Source: Agrobacterium sp. AGB01
GTDB lineage: Bacteria > Pseudomonadota > Alphaproteobacteria > Rhizobiales > Rhizobiaceae
NCBI RefSeq assembly: GCF_014851585.1
Contig: NZ_JACVAB010000003.1
Location: 124,001 to 188,000 of the forward strand
DNA: 64,000 nt
Direction: 5' to 3'
Part shown: piece after piece, positions 26,275 through 35,002 of the stretch
Layout of the letters: each line of letters begins with the position of its first letter
Numbering within the stretch: the first letter of the stretch is position 1
Program-made: the position numbers and the translations under genes
Notes under the pieces: model-generated
The model's database searches: none
What the model saw: only the letters and a program-made list of their open reading frames with translations
What the model was told of the DNA's origin: nothing

Positions 26275-26826
26275 TTATTGACTGTCAAAGCGGGCAAGCG
26301 TTTCGCGGCAATGGGCCATGGCAAGCTTGAGGTCATTGAACACGGTTCGCTCTGAAATATCGAGATGTTCGGCGATCTTTCGGTTGGACCACTCTTCGAT
26401 CCTGCTCAGTCTCATCACCGTCTGCGTTCGCTCAGGCAATCCACTCAGTGCCTTTTGCAGCGCATGAAAACGCTCCCTATCCAATATTGCCGCCTCAATC
26501 GACGGTACATTGTCAGGAATGTTCTGCAGAAAATCGTCGCTCACACCGTCGGCTTCATAGGTCGAGCGCATTTTGCGATGGCGCTGGTGATCAAGTGCCA
26601 GGTTGCGAGCGGTCTGGTGAAGGAAAGCTTCAATATGGTCTATTGAGCCGTTTTCTACCGCCCGCCGGGCACGCAGATAGGCTTCCTGCGCGACATCCTC
26701 AGCGGTCTGTGCATCGCCAACGATCTTCATGACCGCCCAGATCAGGGAGCGTCGGCGAGACTGGAAAATTGCATTCAGGGCTGCTGACAAATCAGCCTCC
26801 CCCGCCCTTCTAATCTGTAAAGCCAA
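26275..26826 (-). CDS. FecI-like ECF sigma factor
   Basis: A 183-residue sigma-70 family protein. Region 2 is visible around AEDVAQEAYLRARRA and HQTARNLALDHQRHRK; region 4 around LPERTQTVMRLSRIEEWSNRKIAEHLDISERTVFNDL. The only start that keeps region 2 intact is a TTG at 26826; no clear ribosome site is seen. It should direct transcription of the receptor gene when released or activated by FecR. No Fur box could be recognised upstream by eye. Confidence 0.87.
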   Translation of the reverse strand: MALQIRRAGEADLSAALNAIFQSRRRSLIWAVMKIVGDAQTAEDVAQEAYLRARRAVENGSIDHIEAFLHQTARNLALDHQRHRKMRSTYEADGVSDDFLQNIPDNVPSIEAAILDRERFHALQKALSGLPERTQTVMRLSRIEEWSNRKIAEHLDISERTVFNDLKLAMAHCRETLARFDSQ

Positions 26827-27231
26827 ACACTATTGCACATGTCAATTTCGCCTGAGACGCTGGATGGCTTATGCGTTTGCAGCAACCGCGCGACACGGCT
26901 TAGTCAAGGTCAAATGGGATTGCAACCATGCGAGACGACGCTGAAACATGCGCGTTTAGCCCCCGCTCAAAAAAACATGAGTATTGCACGCATATTTTCT
27001 ATTTGATTTTACTGCATGAATCCCGGTTCGTTCAGCCGCAGCTGATGCTTCATGATTGGTGGCATTTTTTTGGAATGATGAATAAAATTTTCGTCATCGA
27101 ATTGCATGCGGTACCGGCATCCGCACACGATGCTGGAAAAGCGAATGTCGCACTGTGCATCCCCATCATTACGTAACACGCAGTGACGGGGATGCAGTTC
27201 TTTCAAAGCAATTACCTATCTCAAGCGAAGA
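26827..27231. other. Intergenic region with hairpin
   Basis: About 400 nt between the sigma factor start and a chemoreceptor stop. It contains TGCATCCCC at 27156-27164 and GGGGATGCA at 27188-27196, a 9-bp stem likely to end the chemoreceptor transcript, and otherwise AT-rich sequence in which I found no gene. Confidence 0.4.
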
Positions 27232-29160
27232 TCAAAACTCTTCCCAGCTATCGGACGCCGTGCTGAGTGCCACATTGCCGGAGAAGGCTGACGCCACCTT
27301 GCGTGCAAGATTGCGTGCTGGTGATGCCGCTGGAACGTCGCGCGCTTGTGCTGGACGAACAGCAGCATATTGAGAACGGCCGGAGAGCTTGAACTGCGCC
27401 AGAAGCGCATTCAGCGATGCTGCATCACGGGCAAGGCCGTGGCTGGCTGCGGTGGATTCCTCTACCATCGCCGCATTCTTCTGGGTATCCTGATCCATCT
27501 GGTTTACCGCAGTGTTGATCTGCTGCAATCCGGAGGACTGTTCCTGTGCCGATTCAACGATTGCGTTGACGTGTCGGTTGATCTCCTGCACCTCGGCGAC
27601 AATCGTTTTCAAGGCTGTACCGGTTGCGCCGACAAGTTCAACCCCGTTCTGTACCTGCTGGTTTGAGTTGTTGATCAAAGCCTTGATTTCCTTGGCTGCG
27701 TTTGCGGAACGCTGCGCCAATTCGCGCACTTCCTGTGCAACAACAGCAAAGCCCTTCCCGGCATCACCAGCGCGTGCTGCTTCAACACCTGCGTTCAGTG
27801 CCAACAGGTTGGTCTGGAAAGCAATGTCATCGATAACCCCAATGATATTGCTGATCTCGCCCGAAGACTTTTCGATCTGCTCCATGGCGGCAACGGCATT
27901 TTGTACAACGGTGCCTGACTTTTCAGCACCGGCCCGTGTCCGGCTCACCAGCAATCCGGCTTCATGGGCACGGCTGGCCGCATCTTTGACGGTTGTTGTG
28001 ATCTGTTCGAGGGCTGCAGCTGTTTCTTCGACAGAAGCGGCCTGCTGTTCAGTCCGTTTGGCAAGATCGTCGGCGGCAGATCTGATTTCAGACGAACCGG
28101 CCTCAATGCTGCGGGCATTTTCAGCAACCTGTTCCAGCGCAAGCTGCAACTTACTTGCCGAAGCATTGAAGTCGCCGCGAACACCATCCAGCATGGATGT
28201 GAAGGGCTGCTCGATGCGATAGACGACATTGCCGTCTGCGAGATTGCTAAGGCCCTCAGCAAGGTTTTCAACGGCAAACTTGACTTCAGATGCTTCGCGG
28301 GCACGCTGTTCCTCCCGTTCAACGCGCTCTTTCTCCGACAGGCTGCGGTTTTCATCGGCTTGCAGTTCAAGGCGGGCCCGTTCAAGGGCATTATCACGGA
28401 AGACCGCAACGGCTTCGGCCATTTGGCCGATTTCATCCTTACGTCCGAGGCCGTCGATGTCTGAACGAACATCACCGGCGGCCAAAGACGCCATGCGTTC
28501 ACGCAACCGTGCCATCGGCGCGGTGATACCCTTTTGAGCGATGGCGAGGCTGGTTGCAATCGCGATTGCGATGCCGGCCAACAAGGCGCAAGTCGTGTAA
28601 AGGATTGTTTGTGAAACTGAATTCGATAGTTCTTCGCCACCTTTGGTCAAAGCTTCGGCCATAACGACATTGTTGGCACCGAATTTCGGGGACAGATCAA
28701 TCACAGCTTTGTCGAGCATTGCGGAAAGTTTTTCGACCTCTGCAGAATTCCCCTCCGCATGTGCTTTCAGCACCTGATCACCAATCGATTTCAAATTGTC
28801 GACCAGAACGAGGATTTCGTTCATCGCCTCTCTACGGGACGGCACAAGGTCTGCCACCTGCGCAAGGCGCCCACGCGCGCCCGCAAGTTCCTTCGTAAAA
28901 CGCTCGGAAAAGTCCTTGAAGGCAGGCGATGCTGGATTTTGAGCCAGCGCACGCGTTAGCCAGGTCGTCGCGGTCCAGGTTCCTGCTGCGCCACGAGGAC
29001 CATAGTTTGCACCAAGGCTTTCATGCTGGAGAAAGCCGAAATAGGCCGTGTTGGCCTCGGAAAACTTCAAAGTCAGGTGCATCAGACCAGCAAGTGAAAT
29101 GAGGCTGAGAATGGCGATTGCCATAAGAAATTTGGTTTTGATTTTTAAATTTTGGAGCAT
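27232..29160 (-). CDS. Methyl-accepting chemotaxis protein with CheR-docking tail
   Basis: A 642-residue receptor. A first transmembrane helix near residues 10-30, a periplasmic helical bundle of about 150 residues, a second helix near 190-212, a HAMP domain (ITAPMARLRERMASLAAGDV), a linker with a second HAMP-like segment (LADGNVVYRI), then the long signalling coiled coil with the hairpin tip IDDIAFQTNLLALNAGVEAARAG. It ends in SWEEF, which resembles the CheR-binding xWxxF pentapeptide. The ligand is unknown. Its paralogue follows upstream at 29.6-31.6 kb. Confidence 0.93.
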   Translation of the reverse strand: MLQNLKIKTKFLMAIAILSLISLAGLMHLTLKFSEANTAYFGFLQHESLGANYGPRGAAGTWTATTWLTRALAQNPASPAFKDFSERFTKELAGARGRLAQVADLVPSRREAMNEILVLVDNLKSIGDQVLKAHAEGNSAEVEKLSAMLDKAVIDLSPKFGANNVVMAEALTKGGEELSNSVSQTILYTTCALLAGIAIAIATSLAIAQKGITAPMARLRERMASLAAGDVRSDIDGLGRKDEIGQMAEAVAVFRDNALERARLELQADENRSLSEKERVEREEQRAREASEVKFAVENLAEGLSNLADGNVVYRIEQPFTSMLDGVRGDFNASASKLQLALEQVAENARSIEAGSSEIRSAADDLAKRTEQQAASVEETAAALEQITTTVKDAASRAHEAGLLVSRTRAGAEKSGTVVQNAVAAMEQIEKSSGEISNIIGVIDDIAFQTNLLALNAGVEAARAGDAGKGFAVVAQEVRELAQRSANAAKEIKALINNSNQQVQNGVELVGATGTALKTIVAEVQEINRHVNAIVESAQEQSSGLQQINTAVNQMDQDTQKNAAMVEESTAASHGLARDAASLNALLAQFKLSGRSQYAAVRPAQARDVPAASPARNLARKVASAFSGNVALSTASDSWEEF

Positions 29161-29608
29161 CGGAAAAAACCTCGGTGCGGGGCGGAGGGACTAAGCGTTT
29201 GGCAGCAGAAAAGTGAGGAAGAAAAGCAGGAAACCGCCTGAGAAGGCGGCGCACATCATGCGCGCTGGTGACCAGATTTGGTCGCTATGTCCCAAGCCAA
29301 AACGCTAGGAGAAGAACAATAAGAAAATCTTACTTTTTGCTGCGCCGCAACATAAACAGCGAAAAAAAGCTATCGCGGTAACGGTAATGATCAACATTTT
29401 CGTCTTTCGAAACCACAAAACCCGGCACAGTTGAGAATATTCTTTCTTATCGACGGCGAACGGACGGTTATATCGAACTCAAGAGGTCCGATATGGCTCG
29501 CGTGCAAATGAGACCGCACAGGCTTAAAACAAAACCACCCCACCCGGACACGCCGGATGGGGTGGAGTTTTAATTCAAGTTTCGCCAACCACTAGGGTTG
29601 CACAATTA
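29161..29608. other. Intergenic region between the two chemoreceptor genes
   Basis: About 450 nt. Besides the terminator at 29535-29565 it holds an AT-rich stretch at 29310-29340 that could be promoter DNA for the downstream receptor. No gene was found. Confidence 0.35.
29535..29565 (-). terminator. Rho-independent terminator of the second chemoreceptor gene
   Basis: CCACCCCACCCGG and CCGGATGGGGTGG form a long GC-rich stem with one imperfection; read on the minus strand it is followed by TTTTGTTTT. It lies 44 nt beyond the receptor stop. Confidence 0.8.
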
Positions 29609-31552
29609 TCAAAACTCTTCCCAACTATCGGGAGAGGTCTTCAGCGCAGCATTGCCTGCAAATGCAGCCCGAACTTTGCCACCGAGCGCACGCGCCGGAG
29701 AGGCAGCCGGCCGATCAACCGGGGATGCCGGACGAACGTTGGGAGAAGCAGAGCCATATCCATTGTCAGACAGCGTGAACCGGGACAGCAGCTGGTTGAG
29801 CGACAGCGCCTCGCGTGCAAGTCCGTGGCTTGCAGCGGTGCTTTCTTCGACCATCGCAGCGTTTTTCTGCGTGTCCTGATCCATCTGGTTAATAGCGGTG
29901 TTGATCTGTTGCAAACCGGATGACTGTTCCTGTGAGGATTCTGCAATCGCAGCAACGTGGCGGTTGATCTCCTGCACTTCTGCAACAATCACCGACAATG
30001 CATTGCCGGTCTCGCCAACCAGCTGCACGCCCTGCTGTACCTGGCTGTTTGAGGTTGTAATGAGGTTCTTGATTTCCTTTGCAGCACCCGCAGAACGCTG
30101 CGCAAGTTCACGCACTTCCTGCGCAACAACCGCAAATCCCTTACCGGCTTCACCGGCACGCGCGGCTTCTACACCGGCGTTCAGCGCCAACAGATTTGTT
30201 TGGAAAGCAATTTCGTCGATGACACCGATGATGTTGGAAATTTCACCTGCAGATTTTGCGATCTGTTCCATAGCCGCGACGGCCTTCTGAACAACCTCAC
30301 CAGACTTTTCGGCGCCGACCTTTGTGCGGCTGACGAGCTGGCCTGCTTCCTGCGCACGTTTTGTCGAGTCCTGAACCGTCGTCGTGATTTCTTCTAGTGC
30401 CGCAGCGCTCTGCTCAACAGCAGCCGCCTGCTGTTCTGTTCTTCTGGCCAGATCATCAGCGGCGGACTTGATTTCATTTGCGCCGGCATCGATACCGCGT
30501 GCATTCTGGGCAACCTGGTTGAGCGTCGTCTGCAGCTGTTCTGCAGCTTTGTTGAAGTCGCCACGAATACCGTCAAGATTGCCAACGAAAGGCTGTGCAA
30601 TCCGGTAGGTCACATCGCCATGCGCGATCTTAGAAAGAGCTGTGGCCAGATTATCGACCGCAAACTGCACGTCTCGCTCTTCCTGTTCTTTCTGCTTGGC
30701 GCGTTCAATTCGCTCTTTTTCAGACAAGGAACGATTGGCTTCCGTTTCATTCTCAAGGCGAATGCGCTCAATGGCACCTTCACGGAAGACCTGTACGGCA
30801 GCGGCCATCTGGCCGACTTCATCCTTGCGGTCCATGCCGTCAACTTCTGCCGCCGTGTCGCCATTTGCCAGCGAAGCCATCCGTTCGCGAAGACGGGCAA
30901 TCGGCATCGTGATGCCACGCGACGAGACGTAAAGGCCAAGTGCAATCAGCAGACAGGACAGGATCACAATGCCGGTAATGCTCTTGAAAATCGTGCTGTT
31001 TGTATTTGCAGTAAGCTCGTCGCTACCCTTGACCATTCTCTCTATGAGTTGCTCGTTACCGGCACTTATTTTTGGCGAAACTTCTCCCAGCTTCTTGAGG
31101 AGTTCCAGCGCCATCTTCTGAGCGTCTGCAGTTTGTCCTGCTTGCATCAGTGCAATAGTGCGTTCTCCGACAGCCTGTACCTCTGCAACGCCGTTAAGAA
31201 TGTCACGAGCCGCATCGGCGCGCGATGGAATAAGCTTTACGATCGTGTTCTGGCGGTCTTCAAGTTGCTTGCTGTCACCACGGAAAGTCTTGACGGCGTT
31301 TTCAAAATCACTGCTGCCGGCTTCATTGAGAGTGGCCCGGAGAATTTGCATGCCCAAGGCATTGAGGTTACCGCTGGTTCTGGCGTTCAGGACCGCTGCA
31401 ACTCCGTTATTGGCGATGAACTCACTATAATTATCATCAGTGTGTTTATATTGCAGGCTGACATAACCCAGGCCAGACAACGAAACGATACTCATCAAAG
31501 CAATTACAAAAACGACTTTTGTTTGTATCTTGGCATTTTTCAAAAACGACAT
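29609..31552 (-). CDS. Methyl-accepting chemotaxis protein, paralogue with CheR-docking tail
   Basis: About 647 residues from ATG 31552, which has AGG 7 nt upstream; a longer in-frame reading to 31654 lacks support. Architecture is the same as the neighbour: N-terminal transmembrane helix, periplasmic four-helix-bundle-like region, second membrane helix, HAMP (ITMPIARLRERMASLANGDT), second HAMP-like linker (IAHGDVTYRI), signalling tip IDEIAFQTNLLALNAGVEAARAG and a final SWEEF. The cytoplasmic parts are highly alike while the sensor parts differ, so the pair probably arose by duplication followed by ligand divergence. Confidence 0.93.
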   Translation of the reverse strand: MSFLKNAKIQTKVVFVIALMSIVSLSGLGYVSLQYKHTDDNYSEFIANNGVAAVLNARTSGNLNALGMQILRATLNEAGSSDFENAVKTFRGDSKQLEDRQNTIVKLIPSRADAARDILNGVAEVQAVGERTIALMQAGQTADAQKMALELLKKLGEVSPKISAGNEQLIERMVKGSDELTANTNSTIFKSITGIVILSCLLIALGLYVSSRGITMPIARLRERMASLANGDTAAEVDGMDRKDEVGQMAAAVQVFREGAIERIRLENETEANRSLSEKERIERAKQKEQEERDVQFAVDNLATALSKIAHGDVTYRIAQPFVGNLDGIRGDFNKAAEQLQTTLNQVAQNARGIDAGANEIKSAADDLARRTEQQAAAVEQSAAALEEITTTVQDSTKRAQEAGQLVSRTKVGAEKSGEVVQKAVAAMEQIAKSAGEISNIIGVIDEIAFQTNLLALNAGVEAARAGEAGKGFAVVAQEVRELAQRSAGAAKEIKNLITTSNSQVQQGVQLVGETGNALSVIVAEVQEINRHVAAIAESSQEQSSGLQQINTAINQMDQDTQKNAAMVEESTAASHGLAREALSLNQLLSRFTLSDNGYGSASPNVRPASPVDRPAASPARALGGKVRAAFAGNAALKTSPDSWEEF

Positions 31553-31654
31553 ATAGACCTCAAGCCAGACGGCCTCGAAACCGGCCCTAAGAGGGCAGTT
31601 TGTGAGCACATGATAAGACATTGCAGGTAGGTGTGCCCACTCATCGGGCGACAA

Positions 31655-32146
31655 GCGGCAATACTGTTGGCAGCTGCATCATGCAGGGCAAGAGCGTGAT
31701 CCGATTGTTCTACCGGCTCCAGCCTTGAAAGCGGGAACCTGCAAATTGTACATTTTGCGAAAAGTTTAAATTAAGTATTACTTTATTCATACAAACAATC
31801 ATGGAAAGAGATTAAATCGCAATATTTCCAGTTATTTAGTTATTGCAATTCGTGAGGCGCACGGAAGGCTTGAACATCAGGAGGTCACCCCCCCTGAGCG
31901 GCTCGACCGCTTCTCAAGGTCATCCGTAAGTTACGGGATTTTGTGATATCAGTGTGTCTGTCTGCATCGCTCCAGGAGATTGCGAAACGACACGGGCCAA
32001 CTCGTCGTCACTGTGTCCATCCCTCTTATGCAAGAGCCAAAGCAAGCGCTCCGCCGATGCCAGAAGCCACATCAATATTTGCCCTTCATGCTAGTTCTCA
32101 AACAACAGTTTTTCGATGTAGGCAAATACGGCCCGCGAAGGGCTCC
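31655..32146. other. Long intergenic region with possible recombinase remnant
   Basis: About 490 nt upstream of the chemoreceptor. 31740-31860 is strongly AT-rich. From 31943 a frame reads SLQEIAKRHGPTRRH, which resembles the helix-turn-helix tail of large serine recombinases, but it departs from the family after about 15 residues and has no upstream part. It could be a decayed recombinase end or chance. Confidence 0.25.
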
Positions 32147-32512
32147 TTAGCGCGCCCACTCGTAAAGCCCCGATAGCATCTGCGTAATCTCCCGTCCTGC
32201 ATCGGTCAGTGTATAGGTCGTGCGGCGGGGAAATGTGGAACTCGAAGACCGGGTTACCAGTCCCCTTTCGGCAAAACCTTCGAGCCGCTCCGTCAGGACT
32301 TTCGGGCTAATCTTCGGCAACGTCTCCATGAGTTCTGAAAAACCGAATTCACGATCGGAGAGACGCCAGAGGATCAACGCACTCCAGCGGTGTCCGAGAA
32401 ACGTCAGCCAATCCTCCACCGGGCATTGCGACACATGGCGAAGTGCCTGTTCCGCGCCCACTGCCTCACCTTGCAGTCCCTGTTCTTCCCGTTTGGATAG
32501 TTCAGTTGCCAT
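32147..32512 (-). CDS. HxlR-family transcriptional regulator
   Basis: A 121-residue winged-helix regulator. The HxlR core is complete: CPVEDWLTFLGHRWSALILW with its single conserved cysteine, FSELMETLPKISPKVLTERLEGF recognition region, and RRTTYTLTDAGREI wing. Such proteins sense thiol stress, aldehydes or small oxidants. It is divergent from the saccharopine-dehydrogenase-like gene with only 77 nt between starts, so that gene is its probable target. Confidence 0.88.
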   Translation of the reverse strand: MATELSKREEQGLQGEAVGAEQALRHVSQCPVEDWLTFLGHRWSALILWRLSDREFGFSELMETLPKISPKVLTERLEGFAERGLVTRSSSSTFPRRTTYTLTDAGREITQMLSGLYEWAR

Positions 32513-32589
32513 CTGCTTTATCTACCATCGGACCAATCGATTCGCCGGAACATAAATTTTTCGGCCTGACATGCAAAGGCGCGACAGTA

Positions 32590-33615
32590 ATGGGTGACCA
32601 AACAACAATCCGACCGGGCGTCATGATCGTCGGCGGATACGGCCATGTCGGCGGCCAGATTGCCCGCCGTCTGATGACAGCCGGCCGGTATCAGGTTTGC
32701 ATCGCTGGCCGTGATGAAAAAAAAGCGAATGCCATGGCCAACCGTTTGGGATGCAAAGCAACACAGCTTGATGTGCGCGATCCACAAACCTGGAGCAAAG
32801 CACTTGCCGCAATTGAGACGGTTATTGTCTGCGTCGATCAAACCGACACGGGCTTCGTCGAACATGTTCTGAAGAGAGGCTTGCTCTATATCGACATTAC
32901 CGCCGACGATAGGTTTTTCAGAGACGTCGAGCAGCTTGCCCAACTCGCCAGGGCATCAGGCGGAACGGCGCTTCTGTCCGTCGGTCTCGCGCCGGGCCTC
33001 ACCAATCTGCTGGTCAAAGCCTGTGCCAATAAGCTTGATGACGCGACGGAGGCGCGTATCGGTATCTTGCTCGGTCTTGGTGATACGCATGGACCGGCTG
33101 CCATCGACTGGACACTTCAGAATTTCAAACGCGCACCCATTGAAGAACTCCATTTCGGTAAAAATGATCACCCGCAGCCGGCAATGGAATTCAATTTTGC
33201 AGATCAACACGTGCTTCGGCGCACACGCGGTATCGGCAAGGTTAGAACATTGCTGACCTTTGATAGCGCGACGCTAAGTCGGATTTTATTCCGCCTTTTG
33301 CCACTCGTGACAAAAAGCGCTTTTCTCCGCCGTCTGGTCAGCAAGAGCATGATGCACATCAGGCTCGATTCTGATCGCACGGCTCTTTCAGTGGTGGTGA
33401 CGGGCTCACGTGATAGCCGACAGGCCAAAGCCACCATGTCACTGAAAGGAAGAGAGGAAGCGGCGATCACTGCGCTGGTCGCTGCAAACACCGTGCGGTT
33501 ACTTACTGACACACCCATCGCGCCCGGCGTCTGGCATATCGATCAAGTCACGTCGATCGAACACTACAGCAATTGCCTAGCCGCAGGGGGCGTAACTCTC
33601 TCAGGCGCTGCGTAA
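32590..33615 (+). CDS. Saccharopine dehydrogenase-like NAD(P)-binding protein
   Basis: About 341 residues. The Rossmann fold opens with VMIVGGYGHVGGQIARRL and continues with CIAGRDEKKANAMANRL, as in the saccharopine-dehydrogenase N-terminal family; a middle AGLTNLLVK-type region follows. ATG 32590 is preferred to an upstream extension that runs through the divergent promoter; its ribosome site is weak. This family is often reductase-like with unknown substrate. The divergent HxlR gene probably regulates it. Confidence 0.8.
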   Translation: MGDQTTIRPGVMIVGGYGHVGGQIARRLMTAGRYQVCIAGRDEKKANAMANRLGCKATQLDVRDPQTWSKALAAIETVIVCVDQTDTGFVEHVLKRGLLYIDITADDRFFRDVEQLAQLARASGGTALLSVGLAPGLTNLLVKACANKLDDATEARIGILLGLGDTHGPAAIDWTLQNFKRAPIEELHFGKNDHPQPAMEFNFADQHVLRRTRGIGKVRTLLTFDSATLSRILFRLLPLVTKSAFLRRLVSKSMMHIRLDSDRTALSVVVTGSRDSRQAKATMSLKGREEAAITALVAANTVRLLTDTPIAPGVWHIDQVTSIEHYSNCLAAGGVTLSGAA

Positions 33616-33921
33616 CACAACGCAATGGTTTTTTGGACATTGAGTGTGAAAGCAGGGACAGATTCTGTCCAACCAGCATAGCTGTGGCACGGATAGCTAT
33701 GTGGAGTTTGATGCAGATATACACCTAAAACCGCACGCCCCGTCGTCAGGTTCTTAATGGGCAAAAATTGCGGCTTTGCTTCGATTGCGAAGCTCAACGT
33801 CCAAATCCATCCGAAATGACTGGTTCAATCCAGTTCCAGCCTGCAAAAATCCAGTGTCATCGGTGTGAAACCCAGAGCGCAACATGTTGAAAACACGCAG
33901 ATGTGCTCTGGCCTGTTCCGA
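33616..33921. other. Region where repC would be expected
   Basis: About 300 nt downstream of the orphan repB. No RepC-like frame, no antisense-RNA terminator like that at 52757-52790 and no repeat were seen. This is the direct basis for calling the repAB pair orphan. Confidence 0.5.
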
Positions 33922-34989
33922 TCAGCGCTTGACAGTATGCGCCGTGTATTCCCGCGACAGCAGCACGGCGACCTTCTCGATAAACTCCGGATCCATTTTT
34001 CCGACAAAGTCGATCCGCGGCGCTTTGCCATCGACGCGCAGTGTCGCAAACACCTTCCCCTTACCATCGCGGAGTTCACGTGGACGCTGGGTTTTCTGTT
34101 TAGCAGGCGGGCGGGCTGAAAGTCGTTTGAACAGCAATTCAAACCGCTGGTCGCTTTGCGATGTGCCGAAACGATCTGTGCCGATCTCGTCCAGGGCGTT
34201 GCCCTGAGCGGCATCACTCTGCAACATCTCACCCAACTTCATCCAACGGTCACGGCCAGCCTTGGGAGCAGCCCCGATCATAGTGATGAACCGGGCTGGC
34301 ACATTTTCCACCACCTGCATGAGGCGTGAGAGTTCGCTTTTCTGAACCGAAAGCGCGTCACCAATCACCTTGCGATCAAACCCACGCTCCGCAAGGTTTC
34401 TGGCAAAAATTGCTCTCTCGATGAAGGAAAGATTGCGGCGTTCGGCATTTTCCTTACCCTGCGCCAAGACCAGCTCATCGTCACTCAAAGAGCGAATGAT
34501 TGCCTTGACCGGCTGTCCCAGTTTAAGCGCCGCGCGAATACGGCGGTGACCATAGGCCGTCTGGTAACGACCCTGTTTTTCCGGATGCGGACGCAGGAGA
34601 ACTGGCACCTGCTGGCCACTTTCGCGGATACTTTCCAGCAGCACCGCAAAGTCCTCATCATCGACACCCGCCACACTCAGACGGTCCTCGACGAATGAAG
34701 CATCGATCTGCGCTGGATCAACGGCCAGCACATGTTCACCATCGCTCATGGCCTGCCGCAGTGCCCTCGCCTCTTCGGCTTCACGGGTCATCGAACCGAG
34801 CGACAGGCCCATGGCACGAACTGCGCCAGAGGCGCTGCGCGCCGGTGCATTTGTCTCGGTATTGCTGACCGGAGCCACTGGTGCGGCGCTGGCAGGTTTG
34901 ACTTCCGGCGCAACAGCCGGTGTTGGCGTAACCGGCAGAGAGCCGCCAAACAAAGCCTTGAGTTCGCTTTTACGGGAGTTTCCAACCAT
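33922..34989 (-). CDS. repB: RepB/ParB-family partition protein (orphan repAB)
   Basis: About 355 residues. ATG 34989 follows AGGAG and lies 13 nt after the repA stop; the 22-residue upstream extension is rejected. The N-terminal segment (GNSRKSELKALFGGSLP) is the RepB start typical of repABC systems. A ParB nuclease-like domain shows VPVLLRPHPEK...YQTAYGHRRIRAAL and the ENAERRNLSFIERAIFARNL box; the DNA-binding helix-turn-helix lies near residues 180-215. It should bind the two palindromes at 36516 and 36688. A repC gene does not follow it. Confidence 0.9.
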   Translation of the reverse strand: MVGNSRKSELKALFGGSLPVTPTPAVAPEVKPASAAPVAPVSNTETNAPARSASGAVRAMGLSLGSMTREAEEARALRQAMSDGEHVLAVDPAQIDASFVEDRLSVAGVDDEDFAVLLESIRESGQQVPVLLRPHPEKQGRYQTAYGHRRIRAALKLGQPVKAIIRSLSDDELVLAQGKENAERRNLSFIERAIFARNLAERGFDRKVIGDALSVQKSELSRLMQVVENVPARFITMIGAAPKAGRDRWMKLGEMLQSDAAQGNALDEIGTDRFGTSQSDQRFELLFKRLSARPPAKQKTQRPRELRDGKGKVFATLRVDGKAPRIDFVGKMDPEFIEKVAVLLSREYTAHTVKR

Positions 34990-35002
34990 ATTCGTCAGCC
35001 TC

